Positions 1 through 8,938 are shown, counted from the stretch's first letter. The stretch: DNA of 64,000 bases from Mycolicibacterium cosmeticum (GCA_016197365.1 JACPVS010000008.1:62001-126000), one strand, 5' to 3'. Notes: generated by a model from the letters alone, not told the origin. Made by a program: numbers and translations.

Positions 1-68
1 CCGTCCTCGGGGGCGATGAAGCCGAAGCCCTTCTCCGCGTTGAACCACTTCACAGTTCCCTGTGGCAT
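1..68 (-). CDS. cspA: cold shock protein CspA, N-terminal part (cut by window start)
   Basis: Small single-stranded nucleic-acid binding protein that acts as an RNA chaperone. Only the first 22 codons lie in the window. They read [18 protein letters not shown] and then APEDG, which contains RNP1-like KGFGFI and the invariant GTVKWFN start of bacterial cold shock domains. The gene faces away from the helicase gene, as in M. tuberculosis where cspA (Rv3648c) sits beside Rv3649. The long non-coding leader on its 5' side is usual for cspA genes. The identification is secure; the C-terminus is not visible. Confidence 0.93.
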
Positions 69-363
69 TTTCCGTACATTCCTTCTCTTACCGGGTGCGG
101 TTCACCGACTTCCGGTGTACCGGGCCCGTTCCGACCGCCAATCCTTCGTGGAGTCGCCGGAACGTGACCCGACCTACAACCCTCGCAGGAACCGCGATCG
201 CAACGACGATCCTGCGAGTGCGAGAACACGAACACAGAAGCTGCGACCGCGATTAGTCAATCATGTTCAGAGCGCCTACAACAGTGTCGGCACGATCCGG
301 TAGTTAACAATTCACCTGGGGACACGTCCCCGGAATCTCCCCGGAATTTGAGAACGGAAGCAG
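69..363. other. divergent intergenic region between cspA and the helicase gene
   Basis: About 295 bases without a convincing gene; it must hold the cspA promoter and its 5' untranslated leader on the minus strand and the helicase promoter on the plus strand. A perfect 6-bp inverted repeat, GGGGAC-AC-GTCCCC, lies at 318-331, about 33 bases before the helicase start. It could be a regulator site or a small hairpin; I do not recognise the regulator. Confidence 0.5.
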
Positions 364-2706
364 GTGAGCGGATCAGTGGCCGAATCGGGATCTCAATTCG
401 GGCGCGAACTGCTGGCCCGTGCGCTGGAAGGCACTGCCCCCGACGAACATCCGCTGCGGCACGTCACCGATCTGCCCGCGCGCCGCGCCCAGGGCCGGCC
501 GTGGCCGCAGTGGGCTCCCGACGAGGTGGTCGCGGCGTACGCGGAGCGCGGGATCACCGGATTGTGGTCACACCAACTGGCGGCCGCGGAGTTGGCCCAT
601 CAGGGTCGTCACGTGATGGTGTCGACCGGCACGGCGTCGGGCAAGTCGCTGGCCTATCAACTGCCGATTCTGACGGCGATGTCGGAGAACCGCCAGGCCA
701 GAGCGTTGTATCTGGCGCCGACCAAGGCGCTGGGCCACGATCAGCTGCGCGCCGCGCAGGCCCTCACCTCGGCGGCGGAAACGCTGCGCGACATTGCGCC
801 GAGCGCCTACGACGGCGACGCCACCACCGAGATGCGGCGCTTCGCCAGGGAGCGGTCGCGGTGGATCTTCTCCAACCCCGACATGATCCATCTGTCGTTG
901 CTGCGCAACCACGCTCGGTGGGCGGTGTTCCTGCGCAACCTCACCTACATCGTGGTCGACGAGTGTCACTACTACCGTGGCATCTTCGGGTCGAATGTGG
1001 CGATGGTGTTGCGTCGGCTGCTGCGCCTCTGCGAGCGATATTCGGGGACTCCCACCGTCATCTTCGCCAGCGCCACAACGGCACTCCCGGGTGAGACCGC
1101 CGCAGAACTGATCGGCCAGACCGTCGTCCCCGTGACCGACGACGGGTCACCGCAGGGCGGGCGCACCATCGCCCTGTGGGAGCCGGCCCTGCTGGGGGAT
1201 CTCGTCGGTGAGAACGGCGCCCCGGTGCGGCGATCGGCGGGCGCGGAGGCCGCGCGGGTGATGGCCGACCTGATGGCCGAGGGGGCACGCACCCTGACGT
1301 TCGTGCGTTCCCGGCGAGGTGCCGAGCTGACCGCACTCGCCGCGCGGGCCCGGCTCGAGGACATCGCGCCGCACATCGCCGACCGGGTCGCCTCCTACCG
1401 CGCCGGCTATCTCGCCGAGGATCGCCGCGAGCTGGAACACGCTCTGTCCGAGGGAGATCTGCGCGGGCTCGCCACCACGAACGCACTGGAACTCGGCGTC
1501 GACATCGCGGGACTGGACGCCGTCGTGCTGGCCGGCTTCCCCGGCACCGTCACGTCGTTCTGGCAGCAGGCCGGCCGTTCGGGGCGGCGGGGCCAGAGTG
1601 CGCTGATCGTGCTGATCGCCAGGGACGACCCCCTGGACACCTACCTGGTGCACCATCCGGAGGCGCTGCTGGACAAGCCGATCGAGCGGGTGGTGATCGA
1701 CCCGGCCAATCCGCACGTGCTGGGCCCGCAGCTGCTGTGTGCGGCCACCGAAGTGCCCCTGACCGATGGCGAGGTGCGAGCCTGGAGCGCCGAGGCGGTG
1801 GCCGCCGAATTGGTCGACGACGGGTTGTTGCGGCGCAGGCCGAGCGGGTACTTCCCCGCGCCCGGCGTCGATCCGCATCACGCGGTCGACATCCGGGGTG
1901 GGTCCGGCGGCCAGATCGCCATCCTGGAGGACGGCACCGGCCGCATGCTGGGCACCACCGGCACCGGCCAGGCACCGGCCGCCATCCATCCCGGCGCCGT
2001 CTACCTGCACCAGGGCGACAGTTATCTGGTCGACTCGCTGGACTTCGAGGACGGGATCGCCTTCGTGCACGCCGAGGACCCCGGCTATACGACGTCGGCG
2101 CGGGAGATCACCGATATCACCGTCACCGGGCCCGGTGAACGAAACACCTACGGCCCCATCACTCTTGGCCTCGTTCCGGTGTCGGTGACCAATACCGTGA
2201 CGGGCTACCTACGCCGCAGGGTCGACGGTGAGGTCATCGACTTCATCGAGCTGGACATGCCGTCGCGCACGCTGAACACCGTGGCTGTGATGTGCACACT
2301 GACCCCGGAGTTGTTGGGCGACAACGGGATCGAGATGCTGGAGGTGCCCGGAGCGCTGCACGCCGCGGAGCATGCGGCCATCGGCCTGCTGCCGTTGGTG
2401 GCCAGCTGCGACCGGGGCGATATCGGTGGGGTGTCCACGGCGTCCGGACCGGAAGACGGACTGCCGACGATCTTCGTCTACGACGGGTATCCGGGCGGGG
2501 CGGGTTTCGCCGATCGGGGATTCCGGAAGTTCGCCACCTGGTGGGGCGCCACCGCCGCCGCCATCGAGGCATGTGAGTGCCCGTCGGGTTGCCCCTCATG
2601 TGTGCAGTCGCCCAAGTGCGGCAACGGAAATGACCCGTTGGACAAGGCCGGCGCGGTGACGGTGCTGCGCCTGGTGCTCGGCATACTGGCTCGCCACGAG
2701 CCCTGA
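364..2706 (+). CDS. MrfA-type DEAD/DEAH-box DNA repair helicase with DUF1998 domain
   Basis: A 780-residue superfamily 2 helicase, equivalent in place and architecture to Rv3649 and to Bacillus MrfA, which works in excision of mitomycin-type DNA damage. Visible motifs are Walker A GTASGKS at residues 89-95, the DECH box near 199, the helicase C-terminal QQAGRSGRRG motif VI near 405, and a C-terminal zinc-type cysteine cluster (CECPSGCPSC...C) at about 737-756 in the DUF1998 region. The start is the GTG at 364, preceded by CGGAAG. It is a stand-alone gene; the PE gene found after it in M. tuberculosis is absent here. Function in repair is inferred from the family, not shown here. Confidence 0.9.
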   Translation: MSGSVAESGSQFGRELLARALEGTAPDEHPLRHVTDLPARRAQGRPWPQWAPDEVVAAYAERGITGLWSHQLAAAELAHQGRHVMVSTGTASGKSLAYQLPILTAMSENRQARALYLAPTKALGHDQLRAAQALTSAAETLRDIAPSAYDGDATTEMRRFARERSRWIFSNPDMIHLSLLRNHARWAVFLRNLTYIVVDECHYYRGIFGSNVAMVLRRLLRLCERYSGTPTVIFASATTALPGETAAELIGQTVVPVTDDGSPQGGRTIALWEPALLGDLVGENGAPVRRSAGAEAARVMADLMAEGARTLTFVRSRRGAELTALAARARLEDIAPHIADRVASYRAGYLAEDRRELEHALSEGDLRGLATTNALELGVDIAGLDAVVLAGFPGTVTSFWQQAGRSGRRGQSALIVLIARDDPLDTYLVHHPEALLDKPIERVVIDPANPHVLGPQLLCAATEVPLTDGEVRAWSAEAVAAELVDDGLLRRRPSGYFPAPGVDPHHAVDIRGGSGGQIAILEDGTGRMLGTTGTGQAPAAIHPGAVYLHQGDSYLVDSLDFEDGIAFVHAEDPGYTTSAREITDITVTGPGERNTYGPITLGLVPVSVTNTVTGYLRRRVDGEVIDFIELDMPSRTLNTVAVMCTLTPELLGDNGIEMLEVPGALHAAEHAAIGLLPLVASCDRGDIGGVSTASGPEDGLPTIFVYDGYPGGAGFADRGFRKFATWWGATAAAIEACECPSGCPSCVQSPKCGNGNDPLDKAGAVTVLRLVLGILARHEP

Positions 2707-2981
2707 CGATCCACCCCACGAGAATCGCCGTTTGCTCTGCCCGCACGCCGACACCGGCACGCCGAGCACCTCGACATCGCGACAAACGGTCGGACAACGC
2801 GATCCGTTCTCAATCCCGGCGAACCGGGCGCCGACGTAAAGTACCCCGCGACCAGGGCACACGCAAATTCTGTTGTGTACGCACACACCCTGATCGGTCG
2901 CCCCGATCCAACGTGCACGACGGATTTCGTTGCAGACGCAAATCGCGGGCGCAGCGCCTGCCGCCAGCTAAACTGCTCCCC

Positions 2982-4085
2982 ATGGACCACGACTGGCTGC
3001 TCGTGGAGACGCTCGGCGACGAGCCCGCAGTGGTCGCCCAGGGGTCGCGCACCAAAAACCTCGTTCCGATCAGCACCTTTCTTCGACGGAATCCGCACCT
3101 GATGGCCATCCAATCCGCGATCGGTGAAACGGTCCGCGGTGGACAACCGCTGACGAGCATCACCACCAAGCACGATCGGGTGATCTGCACGGACGTGGTG
3201 CGGATGTCCGACGGGGTGATCCACGGCGTGCAGTTGTGGATCGGCCCGCCCGACATCGAGGCGCCGGAGCGCCCGGTGATCGGCCCACTCAAATGGGATC
3301 TGGATTCGGGTGTGGCAACCGACACCGCGGAGTCGCTGACCAACAGTGGCCGCGACGCGTCCCGGGAGGCGACGCACGGTCGCGCCTTTGCCGAGGATCT
3401 GCCGGCACGGGCTCTCAACCCGGACGAGTCCAGCGTGCTCTCGATGGTCATCCGCGCCAAACCGGGCCATGTCATGTGCAGTACCTGGAACGTCACCGAC
3501 TACCAGGGCAGGCCCATCGCGGTGGGCTTCGTGGCCCGCGCCGCACAGGAAGCGCAGGACGACGGCACCGAGCGGTTGATCTGCCGGTCGATGAACTGGC
3601 GCGCCGAGCGTGAGGAACCTCTGGCCCGGCCCGATGATCTGGCCCAGCGCATCCTCAACGGCCTGGCGGTGCCCGGCGTGTACCGCGCGCTGGTGGATTT
3701 GAACAGCTGGCGCCTGCTGAAGTGGCTCGATACGCCGTGCCCGTTCTACGACTGGCGCGCCGCCGAAACGGACGTTCCCATGCTCGATCCTGCCGACGAG
3801 CGCCACATCCTCTCCATGGCACAGGAATTCGCCATCGGACCGACGGCCCGTGTGCTGGGCCTGCGGGCCCACGGCGGGGGCTACACGCCGATCCACGTGA
3901 CGGCCACCCGCGTCGAACTCGACGAGAACACCATCGCGGCGCTGCTGGCGTTGCGGCTGCCCACCGACGAGGAGATGGCCGCCGCCCAGCACGGGGCGGT
4001 GGTGGCCGATCCCACCGATGCCGGCTCCCGGCCCACCCTGAAATCCCTCTTGCGGCTGGGTAAATCGGAGGAGCATCAGGACTGA
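2982..4085 (+). CDS. Rv3651-like sensor-domain protein (GAF/PAS type)
   Basis: A soluble 367-residue protein matching the position and sequence style of Rv3651, which is described as a protein built from three small-molecule sensor domains (GAF and PAS folds) without an attached enzyme. The ligand and target are not known to me. No signal peptide or membrane segment is seen. The ATG at 2982 is preferred over upstream starts because TAAACT at 2969-2974 ends 7 bases before it, the pattern of a leaderless mycobacterial transcript. The 3' end overlaps the converging pilus-locus gene by about 10 bases, so the two transcripts must collide or share a terminator. Confidence 0.82.
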   Translation: MDHDWLLVETLGDEPAVVAQGSRTKNLVPISTFLRRNPHLMAIQSAIGETVRGGQPLTSITTKHDRVICTDVVRMSDGVIHGVQLWIGPPDIEAPERPVIGPLKWDLDSGVATDTAESLTNSGRDASREATHGRAFAEDLPARALNPDESSVLSMVIRAKPGHVMCSTWNVTDYQGRPIAVGFVARAAQEAQDDGTERLICRSMNWRAEREEPLARPDDLAQRILNGLAVPGVYRALVDLNSWRLLKWLDTPCPFYDWRAAETDVPMLDPADERHILSMAQEFAIGPTARVLGLRAHGGGYTPIHVTATRVELDENTIAALLALRLPTDEEMAAAQHGAVVADPTDAGSRPTLKSLLRLGKSEEHQD

Positions 4086-4420
4086 TCCGCGGGGCCGGCG
4101 CGCGCCTGGGCGCGGGCCCGCCACTGTCGCAACCCGGTGGCCGCATCCACACTGACCACAGCGTCCAATCCGTCGACGGCGCAGCCCGCCAGGGTGACGC
4201 TCATCGCCGAGGTCACCGAAGCTGCTTGCGCGCAAGCGAATTGCTGCCCCGCGAGCAGGCCGACCGCGGCGGCGTGGGCGGCCAGGTCCGCGGCCGCCTG
4301 GGCCCGGTGCCGCGCGACGACGGCCGCACCCAGTATCACCAGACCCGAGGTGAGCGCGACCAGCACGCCGACCATGGCCGCCGCGATCAGCGTCGCGGAG
4401 CCACGGTCATCGCTGCCCAG
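4076..4420 (-). CDS. TadE-like pseudopilin / Rv3654c-like protein
   Basis: Last gene of the Tad (Flp) pilus operon, equivalent to Rv3654c. After a short charged stretch (GSDDRGSATL) comes one hydrophobic helix near the N-terminus (LIAAAMVGVLVALTSGLVIL), then a roughly 80-residue Ala-rich extracytoplasmic tail with two cysteines. This fits a minor pseudopilin or pilus-assembly protein. The start is doubtful. No ATG, GTG or TTG lies close to the end of tadE in this frame; the coordinates assume a CTG at 4420, which overlaps tadE by 14 bases. A GTG at 4507 is the nearest usual start but would give an overlap of about 100 bases. Confidence 0.72.
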   Translation of the reverse strand: MGSDDRGSATLIAAAMVGVLVALTSGLVILGAAVVARHRAQAAADLAAHAAAVGLLAGQQFACAQAASVTSAMSVTLAGCAVDGLDAVVSVDAATGLRQWRARAQARAGPADQS

Positions 4421-4733
4421 GCTCGACCGCCGCGAAAGCTTCTGCGGCGACGGTGACGCCCGGCAGCAGGGGCGACCTCGCGCTGACCCGGGCGACGACG
4501 AAGCCACCGTCGCGCCGCAGGGCCACCATCGCGCCGTGCGGGCCGACCTGCTCGGCCGCGGCGACACCGTTCTGACCCCGTGCAGCCAGCCGGGCCGCCT
4601 CCCTGGCCGCGTCGATGCACCGGACCTGCATGCCGAGCGCGGTGAGGCCGGCCGCGCAGAGGACCAGGACCGCGACCAGCGTGGCGACCGCGAACGCGGC
4701 CTCGACGGTGACGGCGCCGTCATCGCCACTCAG
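4407..4733 (-). CDS. TadE-family pilus assembly protein (Rv3655c-like)
   Basis: About 108 residues. The N-terminal DDGAVTVEAAFAVATLVAVL is the typical TadE region: an acidic start, a conserved Glu after T-V, then one membrane helix, followed by a short domain outside the membrane. TadE proteins are pseudopilins that help assemble Flp pili. The gene follows the pilin gene directly. No normal start codon lies in frame near the pilin stop; CTG at 4733 overlaps the pilin TGA (CTGA) and would allow translational coupling, so I chose it. The real start could instead lie inside the pilin gene. Identity is firm, start is not. Confidence 0.75.
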   Translation of the reverse strand: MSGDDGAVTVEAAFAVATLVAVLVLCAAGLTALGMQVRCIDAAREAARLAARGQNGVAAAEQVGPHGAMVALRRDGGFVVARVSARSPLLPGVTVAAEAFAAVEPGQR

Positions 4734-4921
4734 ACATTGGTGTTCAGCGCCCTGGTGATGATGTTGGACAGCGCGGTGACGATGGAATCGCCCGTCACCA
4801 CGGAGTACAGGATGGCGCCGAAGGCGGCGGCAGCCACGGTGCCGATCGCGTATTCCACCGTCGACATCCCTGACTCGTCGGCGGCGAGCACCGTCAGCTT
4901 CGCCTGAATCGATCGAAACAT
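4730..4921 (-). CDS. flp: Flp/Fap-type class III pilin (Rv3656c-like)
   Basis: A 63-residue structural pilin. The sequence ESG followed by MSTVEYA and a hydrophobic helix gives the class III prepilin cleavage site, with Glu at position +5 of the mature protein, as required for Tad/Flp pilins. Two starts are possible. The ATG at 4933 (adding MGGN) and the ATG at 4921 are both in frame, but GGGAGGA lies just before the second one at good spacing, so 4921 is preferred. The pilin is followed by tadE and preceded by tadC after a 39-base gap, the largest gap inside this operon. It is presumably the most abundant product of the locus. Confidence 0.85.
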   Translation of the reverse strand: MFRSIQAKLTVLAADESGMSTVEYAIGTVAAAAFGAILYSVVTGDSIVTALSNIITRALNTNV

Positions 4922-4960
4922 GTTTCCTCCCATTGTCTTTCCCTTCGGTTGATGGAGTGT

Positions 4961-5518
4961 TCACAGCAGACCCGCCCCCAGCACGTCGCCCGCCAGCCCA
5001 GCCACGACCGGCACCACGCCCAGACAGACGAACGCGGGCAGGAAGCACAGACCCAACGGGCCCGCGATGAGCACCGCGGCCCGACCGGCGGCGGCCTCTG
5101 CCGCGGCGCCCGCATCACCGCGTACCTGATCGGCAAGCCCTGCGGCACCCTGTGCCAGCGCCGCACCGGATTCGGCGGATCGCCGTGCCATCCGGGCCAG
5201 CGTGCTGCCGTGTGGGTCGGCCGTCGACTCGGCCTGCCCCCAGGCCTTGCCCGGGTCCGCGCCCAGCGCGAGCAGTTGCGCAGCGCGGGTCAGCCGTTCG
5301 GCCAGCTCGGCAGGAGCGAGCGCGGCCGCCGCCGCGGCCGCGCCCGGGGTGGACATTCCGGCGCTCAGACACGCCGACAGCACGTCGAAGCAGGATGCCG
5401 CGGCGAGTGGATCCGCTACCCGACGCGCCGCCCTCGGCTCGGCGGGTCTGATGCCGATCCGTGCGGGACCCGCCCCGACGAGTAGAGCAGCGGCGAGAAG
5501 TATGGCAGGCCAGGTCAT
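4961..5518 (-). CDS. TadC-like inner-membrane pilus assembly protein (Rv3657c-like)
   Basis: A 185-residue membrane protein of the GspF/TadC type, the inner-membrane platform of the Tad secretion motor. A membrane helix lies at residues 4-20 (PAILLAAALLVGAG), a cytoplasmic Ala-rich helical domain in the middle, and two further hydrophobic segments at the C-terminus (VLIAGPLGLCFLPAF and VVPVVAGLAGDVLG). The ATG at 5518 overlaps the tadB stop by 4 bases (ATGA), so it is chosen over upstream starts. It is shorter than free-standing TadC proteins of proteobacteria, as is usual for the actinobacterial version. Confidence 0.82.
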   Translation of the reverse strand: MTWPAILLAAALLVGAGPARIGIRPAEPRAARRVADPLAAASCFDVLSACLSAGMSTPGAAAAAAALAPAELAERLTRAAQLLALGADPGKAWGQAESTADPHGSTLARMARRSAESGAALAQGAAGLADQVRGDAGAAAEAAAGRAAVLIAGPLGLCFLPAFVCLGVVPVVAGLAGDVLGAGLL

Positions 5519-6294
5519 TTCAGGGCTCCCGATGCGATTCGCTCCGACCACCACAATCCCAGGCAGCACAGCGACACACCGATGACCAGCAGCCAGCCAC
5601 CCGAGCCGCCGGACAACAGGAAGCGCAGCGATTCCGCCCCGATGAGCTGTCCGAGGGCGATGCCGAACACGGGCAGCGCCGCAAGAATTGCGGCCGTGGC
5701 GCGAGCCCCGGCCAGTCCCGCGTCGACCTTGGCCGAAAAGCGTTCGCGCTCGGCGATATCGCGCTGTGCGGCCCGCATCAGCGTGGCAATGGCCAGGCCA
5801 TGGGTCTGGGCGAGGTGCCAGCACACCGCGAGCCGCTCCCAATGTCCGGGCAGCGCAGATTTTCCGGCGGCCGCCCGCAGGCCGGCCGCCACATCGCCGC
5901 CGAGATGCCCGCGCGACGCCACCCCGCGCAACGCCGCGGCCACCGGTCCCTCGACTTCCCCGGCTGCCACACCGAAGGCCCGCACGGGGTGCGCACCCAC
6001 CCGCAGTTCACCCACGAGGACATCCAGTGCGTCCCGCAGCGCCGCGGCTTCGGACCGTCGGCGTGCCCGGCGATCCGCCTGCCTGCGACGGGCAGCTACG
6101 GCGCCGATCACCAGTGCGGCCGCCGCGACGGTCGCCACGGGCAACAGGAGCACCGCCACGCCGCCCGCCGCCAGCGCGCACGGCCACAGCAGCAGACGGC
6201 CGCCCACCACGTGTCCGGGCAGTCCGAGCCGCCGCCGCGCCGCCGACGGCACGATGAGCAGGGCGGCCGCCAGCAGCAGCGCGGCGCCCATCAT
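5515..6294 (-). CDS. TadB-like inner-membrane pilus assembly protein (Rv3658c-like)
   Basis: A 259-residue GspF-family protein with hydrophobic helices at the N-terminus (about 3-16 and 34-70), a cytoplasmic helical GspF domain (about 80-190), and C-terminal membrane segments. Together with TadC it forms the membrane platform on which the TadA ATPase drives pilin extrusion. Its ATG at 6294 overlaps the tadA stop by 4 bases and its stop overlaps the tadC start by 4 bases, so the three genes are almost certainly translated from one message. A second ATG lies directly after the first. Confidence 0.85.
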   Translation of the reverse strand: MMGAALLLAAALLIVPSAARRRLGLPGHVVGGRLLLWPCALAAGGVAVLLLPVATVAAAALVIGAVAARRRQADRRARRRSEAAALRDALDVLVGELRVGAHPVRAFGVAAGEVEGPVAAALRGVASRGHLGGDVAAGLRAAAGKSALPGHWERLAVCWHLAQTHGLAIATLMRAAQRDIAERERFSAKVDAGLAGARATAAILAALPVFGIALGQLIGAESLRFLLSGGSGGWLLVIGVSLCCLGLWWSERIASGALK

Positions 6295-7451
6295 CGGTGG
6301 CGCCGGTCATCGATGATCCGGGTGAATGCCGGCGCGCCAGAGCCGAACCCGCCGTCCACATCCCACACCGTCTCGGCCCGGACGCAGCCGTCGTCGCCCC
6401 GGACCAGCACGGCGATCTCGACGAGCCGGCGACCGGCCGACGCGTCCCTGCGCACATGCAGCACGACCTGCACCGCGGCGGCGAGTTGACTGTGCAGCGC
6501 CGCACGATCCAACCCACCGGCGCCCGCGAGCGCCTCCAATCGGGCAGGCACCTCCAATGGGCTGTTGGCGTGCACGGTGCCCGCTCCCCCGTCGTGACCG
6601 GTGTTGAGCGCGGCGAGCAGGTCGACCACCTCGGCGCCGCGCACCTCCCCGACCACGATCCGGTCGGGCCGCATCCGCAGGGCTTGGCGGACCAGATCAC
6701 GCACGGACACCACGCCGACGCCTTCGACGTTGGCGCCCCTGGCCACCAGCTTGACCAGATGCGGATGCCGGGGCGCGAGTTCGGCGGCGTCCTCGACGCA
6801 CACGATCCGCTCACCTGGGTCGACGGCACCCAGCATCGCCGCCAGGAGCGTCGTCTTGCCCGCACCGGTGCCACCAGAGATCAGGAATGCCATTCGGGTG
6901 CAGAGGATCTGGCGGAGCAGGTGGGCCGCCTCCGCGGCGATGGCGCCGGCGGCGATCAGCGCATCGAGGTCTTGGTCGGCCGGGCGCAGCACGCGCAGGG
7001 ACAGGCAGGTTCCGCCGACGGCGATCGGTGGGAGCACGGCATGCAGCCGTACCGGGTCGGCACCCAGACAGGTCAGTTGTCCGTCCACCCAGGGCTGGTT
7101 CTCGTCGAGCCTGCGACCCGCCGCGAGGGCGAGCCGTTGAGCGAGCCGCCGTACCGCGCCTTCGTCGGTGAATCGGATCTCGCTGCGGGACAATCCGTTT
7201 CCACCGTCCACCCAGACGGCATCCGGCGCGGTGACGAGGACATCGGTGGTGCCGGGCAGGCGTAGCAGCGGGTCGAGCAGACCTGCGCCCGTCAGTTCGG
7301 TCTGCAACACGCGCATGGTGGCCAGGACATCCGTGTCGCCGAGCACACCACCGGATTCCGCCCGGATCGCCGCGGCGACGACGGCCGGGCGCAGCGGAAT
7401 GTCCTCGACGGCAAGGCGTTCCCGCACGCGTTCGATCAATGACGCCGTCAT
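6291..7451 (-). CDS. tadA: TadA/CpaF-family secretion ATPase (Rv3659c-like)
   Basis: A 386-residue type II/IV secretion ATPase that powers Flp pilus assembly. The N-terminal helical domain (residues 1-100) is followed by a RecA-type core with Walker A GGTGAGKT near 207-214, an Asp/Glu-rich segment (VCVEDAAELAPRHPH), and the Walker B/arginine region RPDRIVVGEVRGAE. The TVHANS motif (His box) is present. The ATG at 7451 overlaps the ssd stop by 4 bases. Length and motif set match a complete active enzyme. No prepilin peptidase gene is present in this locus, so pilin processing must use an enzyme encoded elsewhere. Confidence 0.9.
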   Translation of the reverse strand: MTASLIERVRERLAVEDIPLRPAVVAAAIRAESGGVLGDTDVLATMRVLQTELTGAGLLDPLLRLPGTTDVLVTAPDAVWVDGGNGLSRSEIRFTDEGAVRRLAQRLALAAGRRLDENQPWVDGQLTCLGADPVRLHAVLPPIAVGGTCLSLRVLRPADQDLDALIAAGAIAAEAAHLLRQILCTRMAFLISGGTGAGKTTLLAAMLGAVDPGERIVCVEDAAELAPRHPHLVKLVARGANVEGVGVVSVRDLVRQALRMRPDRIVVGEVRGAEVVDLLAALNTGHDGGAGTVHANSPLEVPARLEALAGAGGLDRAALHSQLAAAVQVVLHVRRDASAGRRLVEIAVLVRGDDGCVRAETVWDVDGGFGSGAPAFTRIIDDRRHR

Positions 7452-8515
7452 GCCGGCACTCCCGCCGGTTGTTGCGGCAGCAGTGCCAGGATCCGGCTCG
7501 CCGCCGTCGCCAGCGGCGATCTGGCGCGAGTCCGGAGTCCACCACGCTCCATCGCGCCGTCCAGACCGGGCTGGGGCCGCATCGAGACGAGCAGCGGCAG
7601 GTCCACGGTGCGGGCGACGTCCTCGGCCCGCAGCCCGCCCGGGGAAGGACCGCGGACCACCAGTCCGACATTGGGATTGATGCTGCCGGCCCAGCCGGCC
7701 GTAACACCGGCAGCGGCCGTCGACCGCACGTCGGCGGGGGTGATTAGCACGACGAGGTCCGCGGCCCGCAGCGCCGTCTCGGAGGCGGGGCCGGGTTGGC
7801 GGGGCACGTCACACACCACCGTCACCCCGGCACGGCGGCCCGCATCGATGACCGCCGCGAGCGGGCCGGCCGCGATATCGGCTCCCGCGCGCCCGCCGGA
7901 CAGCACGGTGACCCCACGGCGGGACGGCAGCACGTCGCGTAGTGCGTCGTAGCCGAGCCTGCCGTCGCTCAGGGAGAGATCGGGCCAGCGCAGTCCCGGT
8001 TCACCCTCGCTGCCCAGCGCCAGGTCCAGGCCGCCGCCCCAGGGATCGGCGTCGATCAACAGCGCCTCGGCGGCTGTCTGCGCGATGGCCACCGCGAGCA
8101 GGGAGGCGCCGGCGCCGCCGGTACCGCCCAACACGGCGACTGCCGGACCACACCGCGCCCCCGCGCCGTGCCGGTCCGCAGCGCCGGACAGCTCGGTCAC
8201 CAGTTCGCCGTCCTGCCGGGGCAGTTGCAGCACCCGTTCGGCGCCGACGGCCACCGCAGATTCCCAGTCCGCGCCGGTCAGCGCGGCCGACAACAACAGC
8301 ACCCTGTCCCGGCGTGGGAGCCCGTGCGCCACGCACCGCAGCGCGCCAGCGCTGTCCACGAGCACCATCGGAGCGCTCGCCCAGACGGCCCCGCTGGACG
8401 GTTCGCCGACGTGCACCAGCCGCACCCCGGCAGCGGCGGCGACGCGATCGACATCGTCACGCACCGCGCCGTCGGTGAGGATCGCCAGTACCGACACCGA
8501 TGCAGAATTGGTCAC
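7448..8515 (-). CDS. ssd: Ssd-like septum-site/pilus localisation ATPase-fold protein (Rv3660c-like)
   Basis: A 355-residue MinD/CpaE-family protein heading the tad operon. The N-terminal half resembles a receiver-like domain (CpaE type) and the C-terminal half a ParA/MinD fold. The P-loop is degenerate: GGTGGAGASLL has no Walker Lys, as known for mycobacterial Ssd, so normal ATP hydrolysis is unlikely. DADPWGGGLDL is the expected MinD-like segment after the loop. In other Tad systems CpaE positions the pilus machine. The GTG at 8515 is chosen because it gives the same length as the M. tuberculosis protein (about 350 residues) and places VTNSASVSVLAILTD as a clean first strand. Confidence 0.82.
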   Translation of the reverse strand: MTNSASVSVLAILTDGAVRDDVDRVAAAAGVRLVHVGEPSSGAVWASAPMVLVDSAGALRCVAHGLPRRDRVLLLSAALTGADWESAVAVGAERVLQLPRQDGELVTELSGAADRHGAGARCGPAVAVLGGTGGAGASLLAVAIAQTAAEALLIDADPWGGGLDLALGSEGEPGLRWPDLSLSDGRLGYDALRDVLPSRRGVTVLSGGRAGADIAAGPLAAVIDAGRRAGVTVVCDVPRQPGPASETALRAADLVVLITPADVRSTAAAGVTAGWAGSINPNVGLVVRGPSPGGLRAEDVARTVDLPLLVSMRPQPGLDGAMERGGLRTRARSPLATAASRILALLPQQPAGVPA

Positions 8516-8667
8516 CCGACCACTGTGCGAACAGGCGGCGAACAAGCGCCAGAGGGCAGTCGAACATCTGTGGATGAATCGGCAACTGTGCATGAATCCC
8601 GGCCGGGCGCCGCACTGAGAATGGCATTCCGCAACGCCGGAAAGGTGTGATTGCCACCACGGGCCGA

Positions 8668-8778
8668 AAGAAAAACCCCCAGAAAAGAGACGACCCCCGC
8701 CAGGGGGGGAGGAGGCGGAGGTCGTCGTGTATCAGCCCCGGGGGGTCGGGCTGATCCACACCCGACATAAGCCGGGTA
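8668..8778 (-). ncRNA. 6C small RNA (B11/ncRv13660c type)
   Basis: Small RNA read leftward. Its minus-strand sequence forms two stem-loops whose loops are runs of C. The first stem is ATCAGCCC/GGGCTGAT (8755-8731), with loop GACCCCCCG. The second stem is GACGACC/GGTCGTC (8726-8689), extended by CCGCC/GGCGG, with loop TCCTCCCCCCCT. Two hairpins with at least six C each define the actinobacterial 6C family. U-rich stretches follow (TCTCTTTTC, then GGGTTTTTC), giving the terminator. TATAGT at 8790-8785 is a good -10 box, and a weak TTGCGC lies 19 bases upstream. M. tuberculosis has B11 at exactly this place between Rv3660c and Rv3661. Ends are estimates. Confidence 0.88.
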
Positions 8779-8938
8779 ATGCTCACTATACACACGAGGT
8801 TGTCCCGTAGCGCAAGTTGCACTTGCCTGAGAATGCGCTTTGGAACGGAAAAACCAGCGGTCGGCAACACATCACGTGAGCTGCTACTTTCCCAGCAATG
8901 GGAGAGGCTTCCCCGGCTCCGGGCATATGCTGGGGACC

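Noticed and set aside
2710..2800. CCGTTTG...CAAACGG inverted repeat after the helicase gene as terminator
   Set aside because: The arms are only 7 bases and about 50 bases apart, too weak to call.
2478..4235. A 585-codon open frame on the minus strand across the helicase end and the Rv3651-like gene
   Set aside because: It is an opposite-strand shadow of two well-supported genes. Its translation is rich in Arg, Gly, His and Pro without domain motifs, as expected from third-position GC in the real frames.
4407..4729. Frameshift or pseudogene in tadE, because of the missing start
   Set aside because: The coding frame from DDGAVTVEAAF to the stop is intact and has normal TadE features, so a non-standard start is more likely than decay.
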